Shown here: piece by piece, positions 22,894-31,649 of the stretch
Numbering within the stretch: position 1 is the first letter of the stretch
Layout: every line of letters begins with the position of its first letter
NCBI GenBank assembly: GCA_003158675.1
Contig: PMKN01000081.1
Span: 9,290-63,390 of the forward strand
Reading direction: 5' to 3'
Length of the DNA: 54,101 bases
Source of the DNA: Chloroflexota bacterium
GTDB lineage: Bacteria > Chloroflexota > Limnocylindria > Limnocylindrales > CSP1-4
Made by a program: the position numbers and the translations under genes
Notes under the pieces: generated by a model
Databases searched by the model: none
The model's input: the letters and a program-made list of their open reading frames with translations, nothing else
Told to the model about the DNA's origin: nothing

Positions 22894-23091
22894 TGGCTCA
22901 CTCTATCGGCGATCGACCGCCACCGTGTCGTGACCACGAGCCACCCTCGGGCTTCGGGACGCTCCCTGAAGGGCCGCTGGCGACTAATTAGCGATGCTGC
23001 ATCTACAACTGCCCAAGCACGTGCCTAGACTGAATGCAGCCGCCAAGGGCGCCACAGGGTGGCCCACGGGTAGCAACGTGAGGCAGAGCAG

Positions 23092-23484
23092 ATGAAGCAG
23101 CGTCCGACAGGCGTCACCGTGCTGGCGGTTGTCGCAGCCGTGGTTGGCGTGCTGGTCCTCCTCGGGGCAGGCGCCTGGTGGAGGGCGTCCGACCACCTGG
23201 TCTGGCTGCCCAACATCCATGCCGAGCGGTTCATCGCTCTGGTCTTGCTTGTGGTCGGGATTTGCGAACTCGTGCTCGCCTATGGCGCCTGGATGCTGCG
23301 TCCGTGGAGCTGGACGTTCGGTGTCGTCCTGCAGATCATCCTGGTCGTGCTCGCGGTCCTCCAACTCGGCCGGTCCGACGCGGTTCGTCACATCATCACG
23401 ATCGTCATCGCCGGCGTTACGCTCTGGTATCTGGCCACACCGAAGGTGAGAGCGGCGTTCGGGCAGTCGTGGCCGCGAGATTGA
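23092..23484 (+). CDS. DUF2127-like small membrane protein
   Basis: A 130-residue protein with four membrane segments and the N-terminus MKQRPTGVTVLAVVAAVVGV, a form typical of DUF2127-type proteins. PWSWTFGVVLQIILVVLAVL marks the third helix. GAGG lies about 8 nt upstream of the ATG. The methyltransferase gene begins within a few bases of its stop, so the two are probably one transcript. Function unknown. Confidence 0.75.
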   Translation: MKQRPTGVTVLAVVAAVVGVLVLLGAGAWWRASDHLVWLPNIHAERFIALVLLVVGICELVLAYGAWMLRPWSWTFGVVLQIILVVLAVLQLGRSDAVRHIITIVIAGVTLWYLATPKVRAAFGQSWPRD

Positions 23485-23486
23485 CC

Positions 23487-24365
23487 GTGGAGTCGATCCC
23501 ACCTGGGAGCGATATAGCTTCCGAGCGCGCCGCCAGTACGACTGCGATCGGAGCGGCGAGGCTGCGGGCAGCACATCTCCTTATCGACGACCCACCGCCC
23601 ATCTTCGAGGACGCTCTTGCGGTGCGCCTCCTGGACCAAGGGGCGGCTAGCTCGATCCGTGAACACCCAGATCGATTCCGCACGCCAGCCTCACTGGCAA
23701 TACGTTGTGACGTTGTAGTGCGGAGCCGGTACGCAGAGGACCGACTTGCGGAGGCAGTTCGTCGCGGCGTGCGCCAGTACGCGATCCTCGGAGCTGGGCT
23801 CGACACGTTTGCATACCGCCAGCCTGCCTGGGCAGACCACCTCGGGATAGTCGAGGTGGATCATGCCGCGAGCCAGGCAGACAAGCGGGAGCGCCTGAAG
23901 CGCGCCGGCATGATGCCGCCGCCGAACCTGCGCTACGCCGCGGCCGACCTCGAAGCGAATGACCTCGCTTCGACGCTCGTGGCGGCTGGCCTGGACAGAA
24001 CCAAGCCGGCGTTCGTGGTCTGCCTCGGAGTGCTGATCTACCTGAGCGAAGGCGCCGCCGAGGCGATCTTTACCATGGCGGCCGGCCTTGCGGCGGGCAG
24101 CGAGTTGGTATTCACGTTCTCACGGCCGGATGCTTCGACGGTCCGTCCGCCCTCTCCGGCTTCGGCCGCCTCCCATATGGCGGCGATCGGCGAGCCCTGG
24201 CGAACCCGTTTCGAGCCCGAAGCCCTGGCGGCGAGACTCAAGGCGTCGGGTTTCAACTCGATCGGCTTCCTGTTCGCCCAAGACGTCGCGGAGCGCTACT
24301 TGAGCGGACGTAACGATGGGCTTCGCGCTCCCTCGCGGGTTGTCCTCGCCAACGCCACAGTCTGA
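23487..24365 (+). CDS. LCM-type (leucine carboxyl methyltransferase-like) SAM methyltransferase
   Basis: A 292-residue protein of the PF04072/TIGR00027 kind. The SAM-binding motif is YAILGAGLDTFAYRQP near residue 95, followed by VEVDHAASQADKRERLKRAG, which carries the acidic ribose-binding residue, and then FVVCLGVLIYLSEGAAE. C-terminal PWRTRFEPEALAARLKASGF is also typical. The family methylates carboxyl or hydroxyl groups of small molecules, and in some bacteria acts in polyketide or lipid modification. The start is uncertain: GTG at 23487 leaves 2 bp after the preceding gene, while GTG at 23469 would overlap it. Confidence 0.85.
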   Translation: MESIPPGSDIASERAASTTAIGAARLRAAHLLIDDPPPIFEDALAVRLLDQGAASSIREHPDRFRTPASLAIRCDVVVRSRYAEDRLAEAVRRGVRQYAILGAGLDTFAYRQPAWADHLGIVEVDHAASQADKRERLKRAGMMPPPNLRYAAADLEANDLASTLVAAGLDRTKPAFVVCLGVLIYLSEGAAEAIFTMAAGLAAGSELVFTFSRPDASTVRPPSPASAASHMAAIGEPWRTRFEPEALAARLKASGFNSIGFLFAQDVAERYLSGRNDGLRAPSRVVLANATV

Positions 24366-24642
24366 ATCAGCCTGGCGATCGACACTCCGGTCACGGTGCG
24401 GCGTCCTTAGACCTCACAACCTTGGAATCGCACCGCCCCTGCGCAAGCTCGGCCGACGGGCGCGATTTGCGGTGGTTCCGTCCGGCGCCCGGGGCTGGCG
24501 TCCGATTCCGCCTCAAGTCAGAATGTCCTTGCGGCCAGCCAAGCCGCTTGCATGCCACGCTGCAGAATCCAGCGGCGCGTCTATGGGCGCGCTAGCTTAG
24601 TAGGACCCATGAGGCTGTCGACCCGACCACCAGGAGGACGAG

Positions 24643-25446
24643 ATGCCTGCTCGCAAGGCCAAGGGAAGAACCGCGGCGGACGCCAAGACGAAGGCTCGCG
24701 CCGAGGAGTTGGCTGCGGCCGATACCGCGGCTGGGGCCGCCGTAATTGAGTTAGCCGAGGGTGCGGCCGAGGTAACCCGCGGCGAAGACGAGTCGGCCGC
24801 GGCAGCCGCCTTCTGGGTCTCCAGCGATGCTGCTGCTCAACGAGGTGCGCGGGACGCCGCCCAGGGCGCCGCGACTCTGTCCATGGCCGATGAGGTCGCG
24901 GCTGGCGGAGAATTCGCCGCGTCGCTAAGCAGCGATGAATTCCGCCGCGGCATGGAGCTTGCGGGCATCGCGGGCCAGGTGCAGGTAGCCGCGGAGCTGC
25001 TTCAGGGTACCCAACAGCGAACTCTGGCGGCGTTCCTCGGCCGCACGAGTCACCAGCTGCGCGTCCTCGCGGTCGAGGCCCTCGGCCGGGCCAGTGAAGG
25101 CGCCCTCGTCGCCCACGGTGCTGAGCGCCTGGCCGGTGAGCTTGCCGCGCTGGGACGCACCGAGATGGGTGAGGGACGAGACGAGTACGCCCGATCCGAA
25201 GCGCTCGGCGCCGCGAGCGCCGAGATGGCCGCGGCAGCCGTGCGCTCGGTTGCTGCGGGGGCCGCGGAACTGGCCGCAGCGAAGGCGATGGGCGGCATGG
25301 CGCAGGCGCTCGAGAACGACGCCGCGGGCGCGGCGGGGACCCGGGGCAGCCGGGGCCGTCCCCGCAAGGCCACGCAGGTGGCCAAGCCGGCGACGCGGCC
25401 GGCACCCAAGAGCGCGTCCCAGGATCCCTCCAAGCCAAAGACGTAG
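24643..25446 (+). CDS. Ala-rich helical protein with AT-hook-like C-terminus
   Basis: A 267-residue soluble protein with extreme Ala content. A basic N-terminus (MPARKAKGRTAADAKTKAR) is followed by about 200 residues of predicted long helices rich in Ala, Glu, Leu and Arg (for example ELLQGTQQRTLAAFLGRTSH), then a basic, Pro-rich, Lys-rich tail. The tail contains RGSRGRPRKA, with the GRP core of an AT-hook near residues 238-242. AT-hooks bind the minor groove, and such Lys/Ala/Pro tails are seen in bacterial histone-H1-like proteins. A strong ACCAGGAGG lies upstream. Probably nucleoid-associated or a DNA-bound stress protein; this is inference. Confidence 0.7.
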   Translation: MPARKAKGRTAADAKTKARAEELAAADTAAGAAVIELAEGAAEVTRGEDESAAAAAFWVSSDAAAQRGARDAAQGAATLSMADEVAAGGEFAASLSSDEFRRGMELAGIAGQVQVAAELLQGTQQRTLAAFLGRTSHQLRVLAVEALGRASEGALVAHGAERLAGELAALGRTEMGEGRDEYARSEALGAASAEMAAAAVRSVAAGAAELAAAKAMGGMAQALENDAAGAAGTRGSRGRPRKATQVAKPATRPAPKSASQDPSKPKT

Positions 25447-25637
25447 CGCCAGCAGCCAACCCACAGGGTCACAATAGGGAGGACCCGACGCTCAGGGAGT
25501 ACCGCCGGCGCGGCGCTGCTGTTGCAGCTCCACATCGCCGGACATCAGAAAGGCGGCGGGCCATTCTCGCCGACGCCGCGCAGCCTGAAGCGAAGCGGAG
25601 GTCGCGAACTCGACCGACCTTCGAAAGGAAGGACTGC

Positions 25638-26051
25638 ATGACCACTCCCCGCACCACCGGTATCTGGATCTCCGCCAGTTCGGCGACGATGTTGCGCTGG
25701 AGCCCCGAGCTAACCGTGCGCCACCGCATCGACTCCACCGTCCCTGGCCGGCATCGCTCAACCGGGCGACCACCGACCGAAGAGCATGGCGGCGAGGGTC
25801 ATCGCGATGAACACATGCGGAGCTTCCTCGATCACGTCGCCCATGGGGTGCCGGTTGACGACGACTTGCTGCTCCTAGGGGACGGCGAGGTGGTCGAGCG
25901 CCTCGCAGACCACATTCGAACCGACGATGCCAACCATGGCCGCCAGCGACGGTTTCAGGTCGAGAAGAGCGGTGCGATCACAGAACGCCAGTTGCTCGCC
26001 CGCATCCGCACCTTTGCCGGATCGCCGGCGAGGCGCACGCTGCCGCGCTGA
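25638..26051 (+). CDS. eRF1-like (baeRF/VLRF1-type) small protein
   Basis: A 137-residue protein. The opening TTGIWISASSATMLRWSPE, the central LLLLGDGEVVERLADHI and the closing SGAITERQLLARIRTFAGSP match the layout of small bacterial proteins with an eRF1 domain-1-like fold. These are often annotated as translational machinery or host-factor proteins: I-W-I-D-x-x-x-A at the start, L-I-x-G-P-G-x-x-K in the middle, (T)xxQLxAxxRxF at the end. Here the usual Asp after 'WI' is Ser and the Lys of the central motif is missing. GAAAGGAAGG precedes the ATG. It may bind ribosomes under stress; it follows the AT-hook gene after 191 bp. Confidence 0.6.
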   Translation: MTTPRTTGIWISASSATMLRWSPELTVRHRIDSTVPGRHRSTGRPPTEEHGGEGHRDEHMRSFLDHVAHGVPVDDDLLLLGDGEVVERLADHIRTDDANHGRQRRFQVEKSGAITERQLLARIRTFAGSPARRTLPR

Positions 26052-26157
26052 GATACCAGCAGCCACTTTCGAGCCGAGGCAGGATCACTACCGCCCGGCA
26101 ACGTGAGACCGCCATCTGCGATGATGGCATCCACAACCGCTGAGGGTTTCATCGCCG

Positions 26158-29121
26158 GTGGCTCGCTTGCTCATCACCGTGCCGCCACGGCTCGACGGAG
26201 TCCTGCGCGACGGCATCCGTGAACCCGGCTGGCTTGGGCGCATCCGCTCCAGCGGTGACGGCGCGGCATTCATCGGATCAGACCCGCCGGACCGGCGACT
26301 TGGATCGGGCGGCGGAACGGTCAACCTCCTGTTCGAGGCTTGGCAGGCGGAATGCAAGTCCGGGTCCGCGATCCCGCTTGAAGAGTGGCTCGCGACGTCC
26401 CAGAAGCTGATAATCCATTCCGGTGGCGAGACCCGCCGACTGCCAGCCTACGCCGCGCTCGGCAAAGCCTTCATGCCGCTTCCGCACGTCGCGGGTCTCA
26501 GCCCGCGCCTCCACGACCAGGTGCTCGCCGACTTCCAGATCCCCACCTACCTCGAAGTCCTCGCCGAGGCCGGGCCCCGCGCCGCGGCGCTCGTGACCTC
26601 GGGCGACGTCTGGCTCGACTTCGACACCACGGAGATTCCGACCGTCTCTGCGGACGTGACCGGCATCGGAATGCGCGTCCCAAACGACATCGCCCAGCAT
26701 TTCGGGGTCTTCTTCGTGGAGCGGACACGGCTGGCACGGACGAACCAGGCACGGCCTGCGGCGTTCTTCCTCCAGAAGCCGACGCCCCAAGCGATCGCCG
26801 CCCGCCAGCTCGAGTTCGAAGCGTTCGTGGACACCGGCATGTGGCTTCTTGGCGTGGCGGCATTGCGTTTCCTGTTCGAGGCATGCGGCTGGGATTCGGA
26901 GGGGCAGCGCTTCGCGACGCCGGACGGCCGGCCAGGCTATCTGGACCTGTACACGGACGTAGGACCGGCGCTGGGCTTCCAGCCCGCAGCGCCACGGGGC
27001 CAGGACTCCCCCGTTTGGACCGAAAGGTTGGCCGACCTTACGACCAGCGTGGTCGCACTCGATGACGCGCGCTTCTATCACCTCGGGTCCAGCAGGCAAC
27101 TCCTCGACTCGATCGAACGGGTCCAATGGCGTTCCTACGCGCCTCGCCGCGACTACCAGATTGCCTCTCCGGGCCCCGGCTTCTCGGTGCCCGTCGGCGA
27201 TCCAACGTGGATCGAGGGTTCGGCAGCCGGGCATCAGGTTCGGCTCGATGGCTTCAACTTCCTGACCGGGCTTCCCGCCGAGGCAAGTCTCGACCACCTC
27301 GCACCCGGTGCCTGCTTGACCGTCCTGCCGATCGGGGCCGATCGCTACGCCGTCTTGCCGTATCACATCGACGACGGCTTCCGAGGCGGCCCGGACAGCG
27401 CGTCGATCTGCGGCCAGCCGGCCCGAGCCTGGCTGGAGCGACGGGGGCTGGCATCCACCGCCGACGGACCTGCGTCCACGGCCACCGAGCTATTCTCGGA
27501 CGTGTTCGAGGCGCCCCTGTACCCCGTCGTGGCCGCCTCGGAAATCACCCAGGAGCTCGTGGATTGGTTCTTTTCGGACTCGCCGGCCCCGGCGACTACC
27601 TCCCGAGTGGCCGCTCTCCGTCGCCTCTCGGCTGGGCGACTACCCGACCACCTGGACTTCGGACGGTACTTCGAGCAGCGCCGGACGCTGCTCGAGCGGC
27701 AGCTGTGCGATCAGCTCGAAGCCGCTCTTGACCAAGGGGACTCGGCGCCGTTCGAGCAGGACTGCGCCGCCCTTGCCTCGTTCTGCGACACGGACGCCCC
27801 GGGGCTCCGGAAATGGATAACCGACCATGGCCGATCACTGCTCGACGCTCCGAACCGGCCTGAGCATCAGGCCCGGGCTGCCATGCTCCTGGCCAGCCTC
27901 GCCTCCGGGGAGGAGCGGGCCGGCTGGCGAAGCGAGGGGTTCGGCCGCCTGCGGACCGCCTTGATCTCCGGGGCCCACCTCCCAAAGGCGAACCCAATCG
28001 CTGTCCTCAAGGCTGATCAGATCGTGTGGGCCCGCAGCCCCGTGCGACTCGATCTTGCGGGCGGCTGGACGGATACGCCGCCCTTCTGTCTGGAAGCTGG
28101 AGGCAGCGTGCTCAACGTCGCCGTCCTGCTCAACGGGCAACCCCCGATCCAGGTTTTCGCCCGTCGCATCGTCGAGCCGATCTTGAGGCTGCGCTCCATA
28201 GACCTCGGCTCTAGCGAGGAGGTCCGAGCCTACGAGGAGCTCCAGGCCTTCCTCGCGCCGGGTCAGCCGTTCAGCCTGCCCAAGGCCGTCCTGACGCTGT
28301 CGGGCTTCCATCCCGACTTCACGTCCGGCCCGGGGTTCCCATCGCTGGAAGCGCAGCTCGCCGGAATGGGCGGTGGGCTCGAGATCTCCATGCTCAGCGC
28401 GGTCCCCCAGGGATCCGGGCTGGGAACGTCGTCGATCCTCGCGTCGACGCTGCTCGGAGCCATCAGCCGCGCCTGTGGCCTCGAGTGGGACGATCTCTTC
28501 CTCTACGATCGCGTCCTCGGCGTCGAGCAGTTGCTCACGTCGGGCGGTGGCTGGCAGGACCAGGCCGGCGCACTGTTCCCCGGACTCAAGCTCATCGAGA
28601 CGCGCCCCGGTCTTAGCCAGTCCCCAACCGTGCGATATCTCCCGCATCGCCTCCTCGATGATCACGTGAACCGGTCCCTGCTCCTCTATTACACGGGTGT
28701 GACCCGCGTCGCCAAAGGGATCCTTCAGGAGATCGTCGAGGACATGTTCGTCGGACGGGCCCAGACGATCCGAACGCTCGAAGGGCTCCGAACGAACGCC
28801 AGACGGCTTTACGCCGAGGTCCAGCTCCATGACCTGCCGGGCATGACGCGATGCGTCGCGCGCTCCTGGCGGTTGAATAAGCAACTCGACGGCGGCGTGA
28901 GCACGCCCGAGATCGATGCGATGCTGGCGGCCTGCGGCGGGGATCTGGTGGCCGCGAAGTTCCTCGGTGCGGGCGGGGGCGGCTTCATGGTGATGTGCGC
29001 CTGCGACGCCGCGGCCGGGTTACGCATCCGAGAGCGGCTCGAGTCGGAGCCGCCGAACGACCGCGCTCGGTTCGTGGACTTCTCGGTCGCGCCGGCAGGG
29101 CTCGAGGTCACGGTCAGCTAA
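26158..29121 (+). CDS. fkp: Bifunctional L-fucokinase / L-fucose-1-phosphate guanylyltransferase
   Basis: A 987-residue protein with full-length Fkp architecture. The N-terminal half carries the nucleotidyltransferase signature GSGGGTVNLLFEAW (Gly-rich loop at residues 49-54), with the later HSGGETRRLPAYAALGKAF. The middle is the left-handed beta-helix region. The C-terminal third (from about 625) is a GHMP kinase: SPVRLDLAGGWTDTPPF, the ATP-binding VPQGSGLGTSSILASTLL near 750, GGGWQDQAGALFPGLKL, and the closing LGAGGGGFMVMCA. The enzyme phosphorylates L-fucose (or a related sugar such as D-arabinose) and then makes the GDP-sugar, a salvage route for surface glycans. GTG start, with GAGGG 11 nt upstream; no close glycosyltransferase neighbours. 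Confidence 0.92.
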   Translation: MARLLITVPPRLDGVLRDGIREPGWLGRIRSSGDGAAFIGSDPPDRRLGSGGGTVNLLFEAWQAECKSGSAIPLEEWLATSQKLIIHSGGETRRLPAYAALGKAFMPLPHVAGLSPRLHDQVLADFQIPTYLEVLAEAGPRAAALVTSGDVWLDFDTTEIPTVSADVTGIGMRVPNDIAQHFGVFFVERTRLARTNQARPAAFFLQKPTPQAIAARQLEFEAFVDTGMWLLGVAALRFLFEACGWDSEGQRFATPDGRPGYLDLYTDVGPALGFQPAAPRGQDSPVWTERLADLTTSVVALDDARFYHLGSSRQLLDSIERVQWRSYAPRRDYQIASPGPGFSVPVGDPTWIEGSAAGHQVRLDGFNFLTGLPAEASLDHLAPGACLTVLPIGADRYAVLPYHIDDGFRGGPDSASICGQPARAWLERRGLASTADGPASTATELFSDVFEAPLYPVVAASEITQELVDWFFSDSPAPATTSRVAALRRLSAGRLPDHLDFGRYFEQRRTLLERQLCDQLEAALDQGDSAPFEQDCAALASFCDTDAPGLRKWITDHGRSLLDAPNRPEHQARAAMLLASLASGEERAGWRSEGFGRLRTALISGAHLPKANPIAVLKADQIVWARSPVRLDLAGGWTDTPPFCLEAGGSVLNVAVLLNGQPPIQVFARRIVEPILRLRSIDLGSSEEVRAYEELQAFLAPGQPFSLPKAVLTLSGFHPDFTSGPGFPSLEAQLAGMGGGLEISMLSAVPQGSGLGTSSILASTLLGAISRACGLEWDDLFLYDRVLGVEQLLTSGGGWQDQAGALFPGLKLIETRPGLSQSPTVRYLPHRLLDDHVNRSLLLYYTGVTRVAKGILQEIVEDMFVGRAQTIRTLEGLRTNARRLYAEVQLHDLPGMTRCVARSWRLNKQLDGGVSTPEIDAMLAACGGDLVAAKFLGAGGGGFMVMCACDAAAGLRIRERLESEPPNDRARFVDFSVAPAGLEVTVS

Positions 29122-29374
29122 CCGACGCTCCCGCGCACTCCGGGGGCCGGTGGTCATGTCGGCATAGGTGAGGGCGTCGAGGAGAGCCGATCGGGACCGG
29201 GAACGACCAGTCGAGTTGATCCAACAGGCCGCGCTCAACGTAGAGCCGGCCCTTGAGCCATCGCCGGGCCTGATCGAGGACACGGCCCGCAACGTCCGCG
29301 GGTCGATCTGGGTCCGTTGGAGGCGTCCCGGTCGCCACCAGGCGAGATGTAAGGGTTTTCGTCCTCGCAGCCAT
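29114..29374 (-). CDS. Possible small hypothetical protein overlapping the fkp end
   Basis: An 86-codon minus-strand frame with fairly G/C-rich third positions and a protein-like central part (RPADVAGRVLDQARRWLKGR then LLDQLDWSFPV). It overlaps the fkp stop by 8 bp in convergent orientation. The tail is low in structure and rich in His and Pro. No ribosome-binding site or family is seen, so it may be a fortuitous ORF in the 310-bp gap between fkp and the GlsB-like gene. Confidence 0.3.
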   Translation of the reverse strand: MAARTKTLTSRLVATGTPPTDPDRPADVAGRVLDQARRWLKGRLYVERGLLDQLDWSFPVPIGSPRRPHLCRHDHRPPECAGASVS

Positions 29375-29431
29375 GCGTCAGCTCCACCCAGACTTTCCTC
29401 CACAATCGCATCAGATGGAGGAACTGCTCTT

Positions 29432-29698
29432 ATGGGCATCATCGCGTGGATCGTCTTAGGGGCGATCGCCGGCTACCTAACGAACCTGATCATGGGCGGC
29501 TCCGAAGGAGTCATCGCCACGATCCTCCTGGGCATCGTCGGCGCCGTCGTCGGAGGCTACCTGGCCGGCACGGTCCTGAAGGTCGCCGACGTGACCGGCA
29601 TCAATGTCGAAAGCATCGTCGTCGCCGTGATCGGCGGCGTCGTCGTGGTTGCCGCTTACCGGCTGCTCGTCGGCCAACGCTCCTCCACTCAAGTCTAG
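29432..29698 (+). CDS. GlsB/YeaQ/YmgE-family stress-response membrane protein
   Basis: An 88-residue protein with three hydrophobic helices and the family signature: MGIIAWIVLGAIAGYLTNLI, then ATILLGIVGAVVGGYLAG, with a final helix SIVVAVIGGVVVVAAYRLL. These transglycosylase-associated proteins are small Gly-rich membrane proteins induced by stress; their biochemical role is unknown. GGAGG at 29417-29421 supports the ATG at 29432; the longer in-frame alternative upstream is not protein-like. Confidence 0.9.
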   Translation: MGIIAWIVLGAIAGYLTNLIMGGSEGVIATILLGIVGAVVGGYLAGTVLKVADVTGINVESIVVAVIGGVVVVAAYRLLVGQRSSTQV

Positions 29699-29856
29699 GT
29701 TCGACCCCAGAGGGCCCGCAGCAGGCGCGGGCGCTGCATAGGCCCAGTCACACCCTTCTGCTCGCTCGAAAGTCGAGGCGAACGCTGCCGCTACTCAGGC
29801 CTGGGCATCCACGAGCCAGCTGGGCATGACTACCCGAGCGGTCGACCGAGGCCGCC

Positions 29857-29877
29857 GTCATGACGAACCATCATGAC
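29857..29877. promoter_or_regulatory. Perfect dyad GTCATGA-N7-TCATGAC, possible operator
   Basis: Two 7-bp arms are perfectly inverted around a 7-bp spacer, in the intergenic region 270 bp upstream of the Nramp start. This geometry suits a dimeric repressor. Binding by a metal regulator is only inferred from the neighbour. Confidence 0.35.
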
Positions 29878-29991
29878 CAAGCGCGGCAGAGGAGCAACAC
29901 TCGCAAGACGATCCAGTGGCACTGGCGACCGGAGCGTCTTACGCCTACCGAAATTGACGCGGGATGCGCCGATGACCGGGCGGATCCTGAT

Positions 29992-30037
29992 GGCAAGCGG
30001 CCCATGGGTCCCCCCGCGGGCCGCTTGCCTTGTTTCT
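29992..30037 (+). terminator. Strong terminator-like hairpin ahead of the Nramp gene
   Basis: GGCAAGCGGCCC (29992-30003) pairs perfectly with GGGCCGCTTGCC (30018-30029) around a 14-nt loop and is followed by TTGTTTCT. It lies about 294 bp after the GlsB-like gene and 118 bp before the Nramp start. It may terminate upstream transcription or act as an attenuator for the transporter. Confidence 0.7.
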
Positions 30038-30146
30038 GGCGGAGAGGTAAGCCTGTGGCCGGTACCTCAACTGGCGCTAGTTCAACCGCCCAACGGGACG
30101 GCGCGCCACCTACCATCGGAAGTCCACTGAACGGAGGAACCGCGCC

Positions 30147-31499
30147 GTGACGGAGCGGGCTTCGCAGACGAGCGCTGCCGGGCCGCACGTGCATTCCGAC
30201 CGGCCCGTCGACCCCAAAGCGGCCGAGATACGGGCCGAGAAGAACGCGGTCAAGCGCCTCGGTAAGGCCCTGGGTCCGGGCCTGATAACCGGGGCATCCG
30301 ACGACGATCCGTCGGGCATCGGGACCTATGCTCAGGCGGGCGCCCAGTACGGCTTTGCGACCCTCTGGACGACCATCGCGATGCTGCCCATGCAGACGGC
30401 CGTCCAGTACATGTGCGCCAAGATCGGCCTCGTGACCGGCAAGGGGCTGGCGGGCGTGCTCCGCGAGCACTACCACCGGGCCCTCTATCCCGCGGTGATC
30501 GGCCTCGTCATCGCCAACACCTTGAACGCCGGGGCCGACATAGGGGCGATCGCGGCGGCCATCAACCTGCTCGTGCCGCCCATCCCGTCTATCGCCTTCG
30601 TCGTGCCGGTCAGCCTGGGGATCATCGCGCTCCAGGTCTTCGGAGGCTATCGCCTTATCGACAAGGTCTTCAAGTGGTTGTCCCTGGCCCTGCTCGCATA
30701 CATCGGGGCGGCCCTCTTTGCTCGGCCCGACATCGTAAAGGTCCTTCTCGGATCGCTGGTCCCGACCATATCGCTCAACCCGGCATACATCGGCATCCTC
30801 GTCGCACTGCTCGGCACCACGATCTCGCCCTACCTCTTCTTCTGGCAGGCCAGCCAGGAGGTCGAGGAACAGATCAGCATCGGACGGCGCACGCTCCGAC
30901 ACCGTCAAGGCGCCACGAAGTTCGAACTCAAGTACGCGCTTTGGGACACCGTTGCAGGCATGGTTTTCTCGGAGATCGTGGCCTACTTCATCATCCTCAC
31001 GACCGGAGCCACGTTGTTCGTCGCGGGCAAGCACGATGTCACTTCGGCGACCGAAGCGGCCCAGGCATTGCGCCCGCTCGCGGGCGACGCGTCCGCCTTC
31101 CTGCTTGCCATCGGGCTCATCGGCGCCGGCGTACTGGCCGTGCCCGTCCTCACCGGGTCGGCGGCTTATGGTGTTTCCGAGGCCTTCGGCTGGCGATCCG
31201 GACTCGATCGCAAGCCTGCTGCCGCGTGGCAGTTCTACCTGGTCATCGTTGCGGCGACGCTCGTCGGGATGGCCCTCAATTTCCTCGGCGTCCCTCCGAT
31301 AACGGCCCTCGTTCTGAGCGCGGTACTCAACGGCATCATCGCCGTGCCGCTTGTCTTCCTGGTAATGATCGTATGCAACAGTCGGGCGGTAATGGGAGAA
31401 AGGACCAACGGACGTCTCCTGAATGTCGTCGGCTGGACGACGACGATCGCCATGGGCGTAGCCGCCATTGGCCTGATCGTGACCACCATCCTTGGTTAG
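30147..31499 (+). CDS. Nramp-family divalent metal transporter, variant metal motifs
   Basis: A 450-residue membrane protein with about eleven helices and a 45-residue cytoplasmic N-terminus. The first-helix motif is GASDDDPSGIGTYAQAGAQY, in the place of canonical DPGN. The later conserved helix reads TTISPYLFFWQASQEVEEQ, where the usual MPH metal-binding motif would sit; thus the sulfur ligand Met is absent. Classical Nramps import Mn2+/Fe2+ using D, N and M side chains. The substitutions suggest a different cation preference, as known for Nramp-related Mg2+ and Al3+ transporters. GTG start with GGAGG 9 nt upstream. Confidence 0.88.
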   Translation: MTERASQTSAAGPHVHSDRPVDPKAAEIRAEKNAVKRLGKALGPGLITGASDDDPSGIGTYAQAGAQYGFATLWTTIAMLPMQTAVQYMCAKIGLVTGKGLAGVLREHYHRALYPAVIGLVIANTLNAGADIGAIAAAINLLVPPIPSIAFVVPVSLGIIALQVFGGYRLIDKVFKWLSLALLAYIGAALFARPDIVKVLLGSLVPTISLNPAYIGILVALLGTTISPYLFFWQASQEVEEQISIGRRTLRHRQGATKFELKYALWDTVAGMVFSEIVAYFIILTTGATLFVAGKHDVTSATEAAQALRPLAGDASAFLLAIGLIGAGVLAVPVLTGSAAYGVSEAFGWRSGLDRKPAAAWQFYLVIVAATLVGMALNFLGVPPITALVLSAVLNGIIAVPLVFLVMIVCNSRAVMGERTNGRLLNVVGWTTTIAMGVAAIGLIVTTILG

Positions 31500-31649
31500 A
31501 GGCAGGCAGTCCAACGAGAGGCGGCGCGCCAGGACTCGGCCAGTCCGACTGCGCGAGGCTTCCGGAGTGGATCTGACCCAGGAGGGCGGCACGAGCACCT
31601 CGGTGCAACGCAGCGAAGTGTCGACGGAGAGTCTCTCCAACTTCCGGGC

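Larger units (their letters stand above)
29699..30146. other. Long leader region upstream of the Nramp gene
   Basis: This 448-bp region holds no convincing gene. It carries a perfect dyad GTCATGA-N7-TCATGAC (29857-29877) and a 12-bp perfect hairpin with a T-rich tail (29992-30036). I looked for a yybP-ykoY manganese riboswitch core and did not find its conserved loops. Confidence 0.5.

Noticed and set aside
29699-30146. yybP-ykoY manganese riboswitch before the Nramp gene
   Set aside because: The conserved loop sequences of that class are not visible; only a hairpin with a T-rich tail is present.
29871-31640. 589-residue minus-strand ORF opposite the Nramp gene
   Set aside because: It is a shadow of the transporter, with Asp/Gly/Arg-rich text, no domains, and it runs through the leader hairpin.
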